DNA from: Guyanagaster necrorhizus
Taxonomy: Eukaryota; Basidiomycota; Agaricomycetes; Agaricales; Physalacriaceae
Direction of reading: 5' to 3'
Length of the DNA stretch: 64,000 nucleotides
NCBI RefSeq assembly: GCF_019112545.1
Contig: NW_025064935.1
Location: 166,847 to 230,846, forward strand
The position numbers were made by a program, and so were the translations under genes. Positions 57,682 to 64,000 of this stretch are shown in pieces. A model generated the notes under the pieces. That model did no database searches, was not told where the DNA came from, and saw nothing but the letters and a program-made list of their open reading frames with translations. The first letter of the stretch is position 1; each line of letters starts with the position of its first letter.

Positions 57682-59497
57682 GCCAGAAGTTTATGACCTG
57701 CCCATCAGTTCCCTCCCTGAGGACGAGGAGAGAACTAATGTGGATGATGAGGCCGAAGAGGTGGACCCTCATCAGGAGGGCGGGGACCTGCTCTTTAGCT
57801 GGACAGAGAAATTTAGACCCATGACAGATGAAGAATTACAACAGGAAGCATGCAAAGCAAGGGAGGAAGAGTTTACTCAGTTGTACCAAGAGCAGGTAGC
57901 CGAGTTATGGAAGGACGATCTTTGGTTAAGATCATCCTTAGGACAAAGGTATACTTTCACGGATTTTATTGAAAAAGAGGAAATTCTACAGTATGCGGCC
58001 ACTGAGTGGGCTATTTTTAACTTTAATCAAAGATATTCACATTATCAGATGGGACCGTTACCATCATACAAACCGAAGTACAGTGAAAGAATGGCACCAA
58101 GAATGTGGATGCTGAGTGTAATGCCATCCAAAACAGCAGACACAGCACCTTCAATCCGAATGGCATCATCTCGATACTCATTCGCCATGTCGGCCGTACA
58201 CAGCATGGCATCTTGGCTTGCCAGGAGCCGACCACAGGCAGCCTGGCAACACCCTGGCTCATGGAGACTGCCACCCTTTCTGCAGCCCTTCGCCGAGCAG
58301 CTGCCTCCAGATGAAGCTGAAGGCAGTGGGGACCTGGTATCTGAACCTCCTCCCCTGACAGAAGACGACCCTGAAGCACTCACCCAGGGCTGGACTATCA
58401 GGGATGGAAGGATCATTCGAAAGGAAGTCCCTAAACCAGAAAGTCCCATTGCCGACGATGGATCCCTTCATTTGTTCCCAGGGCCTCCAAAGGGATGGGC
58501 GCAACCACCCCATGGTGGACTCCCAAACCCGATGCCCGCCCTCGATGCTGCTGCTCAAATCCTTCAGATCAAACTAATTCTTTGTGCAGAACCCTGCCTC
58601 TTTCGGGGGGCATCCAACGATATCAATCGTTTCCTGGTCGACTGCAACCAATATTTCCAGATGTTCGCACCATATTTCCTCACCGACATGTACAAAGTAA
58701 CATTTGCTGTTACTCATATAGCAGACAAGGCCAAAGTGTGGTGGATTCTAATTGCCTCCACTTTCTGGTCTACTACCAGGGATCATCACCAATACTCTGC
58801 ATGGCCGGTCTTTAAACAAATGATCAGAGACAAATTCACAGATCTCACAGTCTAGGAAGTCCACAAACAGAAGATGAAGGAATTCAAGATAGCCAGAAAG
58901 CCGGCTATGGATTACTTCGACGAATTAGAATGACTCGGCACACTTGCCGGAGTTCGAGAAGACATTGCCGACACTGAATGCATGGTCGAATACATGAAAA
59001 TGGGACTACCATCCCATTATCTTATAACTATCTCTGACATTGGCAGGGACATTCCGGTCAGCTACGATGAGTGGAAGAGCCGGATCATCACCATGTACAA
59101 AGAACGGCAACGACAGAAGGCTGAGGCGACCACTCTGGCCTATGGACATAGAAGCCAGGGACAGGGACAGGGACAGGGCCTGAAGCCCTCCACCCCTGGC
59201 ACAACCACATTCACCAAGCCCAGGGGCTCGATCTCAACTTCTTACAGAATGAAGCAAACCAGTACAGGCACAACATATACCAGAACGGGTCAGCTGATAG
59301 ATGTGGATCGCCTCAAGAAAGGGGGGAAGTGTTTCAATTGTGGCCAGAAGGGCCACATGGCATGAAACTGCCCTCAGAAGAAGAACAAACGCATGAGAGA
59401 AGAGATTCGGATGCAGATTGCTGAATTGATGAAGGAAGATGAAAGCCTCGGGGAGGACGACAAACCTGAGGAGGTAAAAGGTGAGGCCGAGCAGTAG
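57644..59497 (+). pseudogene. Gy-VII ORF B-Gag as one continuous frame
   Basis: ATG at 57644 overlaps the last 38 bases of ORF A in the +1 frame. Open for 403 codons to TAG 58853-58855: EVYDLPISSLPEDEER, EEILQYAATEWAIFNFNQRY, the Gag N-terminus (TIRDGRIIRK) and capsid-like region (WWILIASTFWSTTRDHHQY). Beyond three stops (58853, 58932, 59363) it continues with a GQGQGQGQG repeat (about 59157-59180), a knuckle (CFNCGQKGHMA*NC) and a charged tail to TAG at 59497. Shows that ORF B and Gag form one protein in this family. Confidence 0.85.
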
Positions 59498-59499
59498 GC

Positions 59500-60053
59500 G
59501 ATTCGACTGCTTCAGCCAATGAAACAAGTAACAGGTCATAATCTGCTGGACAGACTGACATTTTATCTCCCGTAGTATTACCATCCATGCCTAAATTATG
59601 CATGCATCCGAATATACCCAACCTTGTTACTCAAAAATCAGAATTGCCTAAGGAACTGACTTCTATAACTCAAGCGCTGACGAAGGGCTGAAGAAGGGCA
59701 GAGAGCCCTAATAAAGATGCGTCATCATTAAAAGATTGTCAAGCTAAAAATATAAAACAGACTCAATCGCCTTCAGGCCAAACAGGGGCAGAGAGCCCCA
59801 CAATCTGGCTCAAGCCATTCGACACTGAATGGACTTGGCGAGCCATCAAAGATGCCAAGAATGAGGCAATAGTGAAAGCCGTACTTAAAAACTGGGTACA
59901 CAAGACTCGAGCCGAGAAAGTGATCGACAAAATGATCACTGGGATGAAAGCTGCAGAACGGTGTCGAGCCCTGGAATGGTTGGATGAATTATATGGACCA
60001 CAAAAATTCATTCGATGAACCAAAATTCCAGGATGCGACTTATTAACCAAGGC
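59500..60053 (+). pseudogene. Gy-VII pol, N-terminal part
   Basis: In the -1 frame to Gag after a degenerate stretch: WLKPFDTEWTWRAIKDAKNE and CRALEWLDELYGPQKFIR, the segment preceding protease in Gy-I. One TGA at an Arg position (60016). Cut at the codon after LLTKA by Gy-VIII. Confidence 0.8.
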
Positions 60054-60551
60054 TGTTAGGAACGTGCCAATCAAGTAGGCTTGAGTGCATGCGCGGAGTC
60101 CGGCGGAGTGCGTGGGCGTCGACGAAGCTATTGGCAACGTCACCCTTGAGTCGAAGCCCAAGGATCTGGATGGGTGGAACGGAGTTCCATCAGGGAAGAG
60201 AACAGGAATATCCTTCGGAGCGGAATCTGATGGATGAGATAAGGAGGAGTTGAGGCGAGTGCGAAGTGTAGATGGCTTATCCAAGTTGATATTCGAACTG
60301 AGTAGCTACGATGATGTACATGGCTTTATATACTAATGGTAGCTAATTCCGAGTCGGGTTCCATTGGGTTCCGGTGTCGGTATTCGTTACCGAGTTCGGG
60401 GTCTAGATATTACAATGTGAAATACGGATGTGAAATGATACTGGTGAAATGAAATTAGTAGGTAATAGGAAGCGGTCGGAGTCCGGTGGGTAGTGTGATT
60501 GGATTCGTGGTTGGTTGAGGTGACACGGAGGCCGGCGGCATGCGCGTAACA
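60054..60551 (-). repeat. Gy-VIII 3' LTR, 498 bp
   Basis: On the element strand TGTTACGCGCATG...GTTCCTAACA. Same length as the E2 LTR. TATA-like TATATAAAGCC (minus strand, about 60330). Confidence 0.9.
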
Positions 60552-60564
60552 GTATCCCCCTCTT
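60552..60564 (-). promoter_or_regulatory. Gy-VIII polypurine tract
   Basis: Minus-strand AGAGGGGGATAC directly before the LTR; conserved in E2. Confidence 0.6.
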
Positions 60565-60678
60565 AGCGTTCTTGCCCTCAAGAGCGCAGATCCCGATGGC
60601 CGGTGGGGCCACATGGAAGATTGTTGGTGGCCGTGGGAGTTTTTTTTTCAGCTTGATCTGAAACCACCATCTTCGCCT

Positions 60679-62017
60679 ATGTCGTCGCTCGCCACGTATC
60701 ATCGCTCACGCACTCCCGAGCCTTTGGTGAGGGGTTCTACCCCCGATGGCCCTGAAGAGGCCAAGGAATTGTTTCGTCTGGAATGGCGAACCGCGGAGGA
60801 AGAATATGCGGAGGCCATGGAGAGCCATTCGGAATGGCAAGGGGAGCAGGAGCGGGAGGAAAGGGTCTGGGCGGACCGTGTGGCCCGGGAGGCGCGGAAA
60901 AAGAAGCAGAAGGAGGAGTTGGAGAGGAAGAGAGAGGAGGTTCGGCAGGCCGCGGAGAGGCGGGCTAAGGAGGCAGAGGAGGCGTTGAGAGAGGCGGCTC
61001 GGAGGGAAGCTGAGGAGAGGGAGGCCGCGGAGGCAGCAGCGAGGGCTGAGGCTGAGGAGGTAGAGCCGGAGGGGATGGTTGCGGAGGATGGGTTGCAAAT
61101 GACACCCGCGGAGGCCGTTGATTTTCGGCTGCATCGAGTGTTGGCGGAACGGTTTGGTCCTGGCCCCGGTCTTCGCTTCAAGAAGGTGACTCGCCCTACA
61201 CCTCCGGAATCCGATGATGAACAGGACAAGGGGACTGAGGGGGATGATGAGTCCGAGGAATCCGAGGGGACTCTGGAGAGGAGGAAGAGGGTGCGGGAGG
61301 GAAAGAGAAGGGCAGCGGGTCCGGCGGAGAAAGGCCGTAAACGCAAGTTCAGGTCGAGGAGCATAGTGGATGGCAGTGAGACAGAGGTGGTTGTTAGCCC
61401 CAAAAAGCGGGCAAAATTGGAAGTGGCGGGACCGGCGGGGGGCGAGGAATTGTTGGATGGTGAAAGTAAGTGTCTTGGTTTTCTTTCATGGCTCAACTTA
61501 GCTTTTTTTGTTTTTAGGGAGTTGTGTGCGCTGTTGTCAAGATGGTGCCCGGTGTTATGCACGACTGGTAACCGAAGGCGCCGGTCAAGGGCGGACTTGC
61601 TCTCGCTGCAAGATCAAGAAGACCGCCTGTTCGTTCAACAAGGGGGTCACCGCGAGCGAGGTGATCAGCAGTGTGGAGGTCTCCGCCGGTCTCCACCAAC
61701 TTTCACAATTGATACACAAGTTGATGCGTCGCATGGATGAGTTGGCGGACGAGGTGGCGGATGTTCGCGATACTGTGGCAGGTCTTCAAGACGACTACAG
61801 TTCCGATGATGTGTCGTCTCCTTCAGAGCTGTTTTCGGAGTCCGAGGTGGAGGCCTGGAAGAAGGCCCGACTGATGTTCAAGGATGAGAGGGATCAGGAG
61901 GTGGAGGATCTTCGGGAGGCGATGTTGAAGGGGCTGGACGAGGATATAGAGGAGTTGAAGAGGCAGGGGGAGAGTTCGGGTTCCGGTGCGGGCCTGTCGG
62001 GTTCCGCTTCTTTGTAA
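60679..62017 (+). CDS. Spliced antisense gene of Gy-VIII, coiled-coil and Cys-cluster protein
   Basis: Two exons, 60679-61465 and 61518-62017, join in frame to 428 residues; an in-frame ATG at 60613 could add 22. N-terminus MSSLATYHRSRTPEPL, then a long Glu/Arg/Ala helix (about residues 50-135, coiled coil), an acidic stretch (ESDDEQDKGTEGDDESEESE), a basic nuclear-signal-like KGRKRKFRSRS and PKKRAKLE, then in exon 2 a Cys-rich motif (CVRCCQDGARC ... CSRCKIKKTAC) followed by a second helix (LIHKLMRRMDELADEVADV) and acidic tail. The Cys spacing recalls fungal zinc-cluster-like proteins; function unknown. It lies tail to tail with pol, 181 bases apart. The E2 copy shares start, gene order and 5' splice site. 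Confidence 0.75.
61466..61517 (+). other. 52-bp intron of the Gy-VIII antisense gene
   Basis: GTAAGTGTC at the 5' end, CTCAAC branch-like sequence at 61491-61496, then a T-rich tract and TTTTTAG at the 3' end. Removing it joins the two frames and completes the first Cys pair. The unspliced frames do not encode the Cys cluster together with the N-terminal region. Confidence 0.75.
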
Positions 62018-62198
62018 ATATTTTGTACAAAATGTATATAGAAAAGGGCGTCGGATGTTGGTGGTGGAAAAAAAAAAATGTAAATGCGAAAATTTTTTTG
62101 ATTTTGAAAGTGTAGGAAGGGTGATTGAATGGTGGTAATTAGTGGTTAGAATTGAAATGGTAAGGTGGGGCGATGGTGGTGTCCAGAGTAGCACTGTA
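62018..62198. other. Convergent intergenic spacer
   Basis: 181 bases between the two converging stop codons, with A-runs and T-runs (about 62070-62100) that could serve polyadenylation on either strand. No other feature seen. Confidence 0.4.
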
Positions 62199-64000
62199 TT
62201 AGGAATGGGATGTTTGAATAACTTTGGACAAGGGTCCTGGTTTGTCTGGGTATCGGTGGTGGAATTCTTCAATAAATTCATCGGCGGAGAACTCGGAAGC
62301 CGGTAACCAAGCAAACTCTTCGTTGGTACCTTCGTAGCCTAGCCACTGGATTTTGTACAGCAGTGGGCAGCAGAACCTGCGGTCCAGTTTAGAGTCGAGG
62401 ATTTGGGCTATTTCGAAATGTTCTTCTCCGTCGACTTCGACTGGAGGCGGTGGTGGTTGGATTCGGTTAGGAATCGTGTTTTCTTCTATGGGTTCCAATT
62501 GTGACACATGGAAGACGGGGTGAATGGACCGGAGATCCGGCAGAAGCCTCAGGGTAAAGGAGTGGGTACCAGGTTGGGCTATGATTTCGAAAGGGCCAAG
62601 GAATTTCTCCGCGAATTTTCTGGTCGGGCGGGTGGTTTTGATATGTTTGGAGCTGAGGTAGACCTTATCCCCCACTGTGAACGGGGGTGCCGGAATCCGA
62701 TGCTTGTCTGCTTGGATCTTGTAGCGAGACTGAGCTTCGGAAATTTCATTCTTCAGTAATTGATGGAGTTCGTCCAGGTCGACTGCGAAGTCTCGGGCCC
62801 GGGCGGAGGCGATGTCCCTTTCGGGGTGAACGGTGATGTTGGAGTGGTAACCTTTGTTAGCGAAAAATGGGGAAATTCCGGTGGACGCGTTAGGGGCATT
62901 GTTGTAGGCAAATTCAGCAATGGGTAGGAGGGTGTCCCAGTTGTCCTGCTGGTAGGAGCAGTAGATGCGGATGTATTGTTCCAGAGTTTGGTTTGCTCGT
63001 TCAGTTTGGCCATCGGCCTCCGGATGATAACCAGAGGTAAGGTGGAGTTCCATGTCAAGGGCCACGGCTAAGGCACGAGTAAATTGGGAGACGAATTCGG
63101 AGCCGCGGTCAGATGTGATGTGACTGGGTACCCCATGTTTGGAGAATACATGGATGAGGAAAAGTTGGGCGAGCTCCATGGAGTTGATGGTGTCATGAGT
63201 GGGAATGAAGATGGCTTGCTTGCTAGCTCGGTCTATGACTACTAAGATAGCGGTGAATCCGTTGGAGTCCGGTAGTTGTTCAATGAAGTCCATGGAAATG
63301 GAATCCCATAGCCATTCAGGAACTGGCAGAGGTTTCAGTAACCCATAGGGGCGGTGTCTGGGTGCCTTGTTGCACCCACAAACTGTGCAGGACTTAACAT
63401 AGTGTCAGACATATTCACGCATCTTTGGCCAGGTGTAGTTCCGCCGGACTAGTTCTAATGTCCAGTTTTGACCAAAGTGACCTGCCAAGATGTGGTCATG
63501 ATTGTTCTGTAGTATACGGAGACGGAGATTGTCGGAGTCCGGGACGTGGATGCGGCCTTCGAAGCGAAGGATGTTGGATTCGTCAATGGACCATTGAGAG
63601 GGAGAGGATTCGGAAGCGGCCTTGGCCTGGCGGAAGCCATCGGAGGACATAGCATCAGAGGATTGTGCTTGTCTGATATCGATGTGGAGTTTGTCGATAT
63701 CCATGATGGCACTAGCCCGTAGGGTGGGGCCTTCGAGATAGGTTGCTCGGAGTGACGCCGAGAGTTGTTCTTGGGTGAACACAGGTCGGAAATTGTGTGG
63801 GTTGATTTGAGCATATTGGCTATCCCCCTCTTTAGGGTAGACGTCCCATCGTCTAGTGAGCGCATCCGGTTTCCCACCAAGTTTTCCAGGGTGGAACTGG
63901 ATTACTAGGTTGAACTGGGATAGGTATTCGGACCAGCGGACCTGTCGGCGGGTTAGAATCTTAGTGGTGGCGAAGTATTCAAGGTTCTTGTGGTCTGTTA
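62199..64000 (-). pseudogene. Gy-VIII pol, C-terminal part (one in-frame stop)
   Basis: Partial at the window edge. RNase H end (TDHKNLEYFATTKIL), connector (LGGKPDALTRRWDVYP), HHCC finger (HDHILAGHFGQNWTLELVRR, then SCTVCGCNKAPRH), integrase core (SMDFIEQLPDSNGFT, HITSDRGSEFVSQF, GYHPEADGQTERANQTLEQY), C-terminal domain (VGDKVYLSSKHIKTTRPTRK) and a chromodomain (YKIQWLGYEGTNEEFAWLPA), stop at 62199. The only interruption is TGA 63405-63407 (YV*HYVKSC), again where CGA Arg is expected. A different chromovirus lineage from Gy-I. Confidence 0.93.

Larger units (their letters stand above)
55705..60053 (+). mobile_element. Gy-VII: diverged Gypsy of the same plan, 5' two-thirds
   Basis: 5' LTR, leader, ORF A, ORF B-Gag and the beginning of pol, then cut at 60053 by Gy-VIII. 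Clearly diverged from Gy-I/III/VI (longer LTR, different primer-site sequence) yet with the same gene order, so it is useful for comparison. Target-side bases at the left are ACAAG. Confidence 0.9.
60054..64000 (-). mobile_element. Gy-VIII: Gypsy chromovirus with antisense gene, 3' half
   Basis: 3' LTR (60054-60551), polypurine tract, a plus-strand spliced gene (60679-62017), then minus-strand pol (62199 to the window edge). High GC and only one visible stop in pol mark it as the youngest layer on the right. The 5' half lies outside the window. Left flank AAGGC (60049-60053) is the expected target duplication. Confidence 0.92.

Noticed and set aside
59157..59180. CAGGGA tandem repeat as a microsatellite or CRISPR-like array
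   Set aside because: Short in-frame Gly-Gln repeat within Gag; no spacers and no other arrays anywhere in the window.
60699..61562. 287-residue minus-strand ORF opposite exon 1 of the Gy-VIII antisense gene, on the same strand as pol
   Set aside because: Ser/Leu/Pro-rich low-complexity product expected as the shadow of a Glu/Arg-rich gene; no motif, and it ignores the splice sites and Cys cluster shared by the plus-strand gene.
1..64000. tRNA, rRNA, telomere repeats or a CRISPR system
   Set aside because: None recognised by eye; the context is a eukaryotic repeat block.

Overview
The window is a block of nested transposable elements from a filamentous fungus. I found no convincing host gene, tRNA or rRNA. 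The LTR retrotransposons are Ty3/Gypsy chromoviruses (integrase followed by a chromodomain) plus one Ty1/Copia element. A pogo-like DNA transposon and a short GT-AG intron (52 bp) in an element-borne gene are also present. This combination suggests a basidiomycete, probably an Agaricomycete; that is inference, and I cannot name a species. Most decay is transitional, and most in-frame stops in the younger copies are TGA where sister copies have CGA. This fits methylation-driven CpG deamination of silenced repeats.

Layout, left to right. 1-4327: old Gypsy copy (E1, +), cut off in the integrase and fused to the 3' end of a different Gypsy (E2: antisense-ORF remnant plus LTR 5316-5813). 5814-7650: old integrase/chromodomain remnant and LTR of a third lineage (E3). 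7653-8748: LTR fragment and unclassified AT-rich DNA. 8751-35040: a pogo-like transposon with 23-bp terminal inverted repeats and a TA target duplication. Its transposase gene is cut in three by (a) a 1.4-kb solo-LTR-like unit (TSD GTGT), which holds the old Gypsy Gy-II (11169-25579, TSD ATTAT), which in turn holds the younger Gy-I (14748-22846, TSD CAAGG); and (b) Gy-III (25937-33991, TSD GTATT).

From 35043: a remnant of the DNA that received pogo, then Gy-V (starts 35449, +). Gy-V is interrupted by Gy-IV (starts 37788, -), whose gag is broken by a Copia element (41989-46972, TSD TATCC), by Gy-VI (47000-55071, TSD GGTAT) and by Gy-VII (starts 55705, +). Gy-VII is itself interrupted by Gy-VIII (60054 to beyond 64000, -). 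The right halves of Gy-V, Gy-IV, Gy-VII and Gy-VIII lie outside the window.

The Gy-I/II/III/IV/V/VI/VII family has an unusual plan: LTR, a self-complementary primer-binding site, an extra 5' ORF (ORF A) with an N-terminal hydrophobic helix, a second frame (ORF B) that overprints much of ORF A in the +1 frame and runs into Gag with a CCHC knuckle, then Pol (protease, RT, RNase H, integrase, chromodomain) in the -1 frame, a hairpin at the Pol stop codon, a polypurine tract and the 3' LTR. The E2/Gy-VIII family instead carries a spliced antisense gene with a coiled coil and a Cys-rich C-terminal half between pol and the 3' LTR. The best candidates for something little described are the overprinted ORF A/ORF B, the covarying self-priming signal, the covarying hairpin beside the polypurine tract and the spliced antisense gene.
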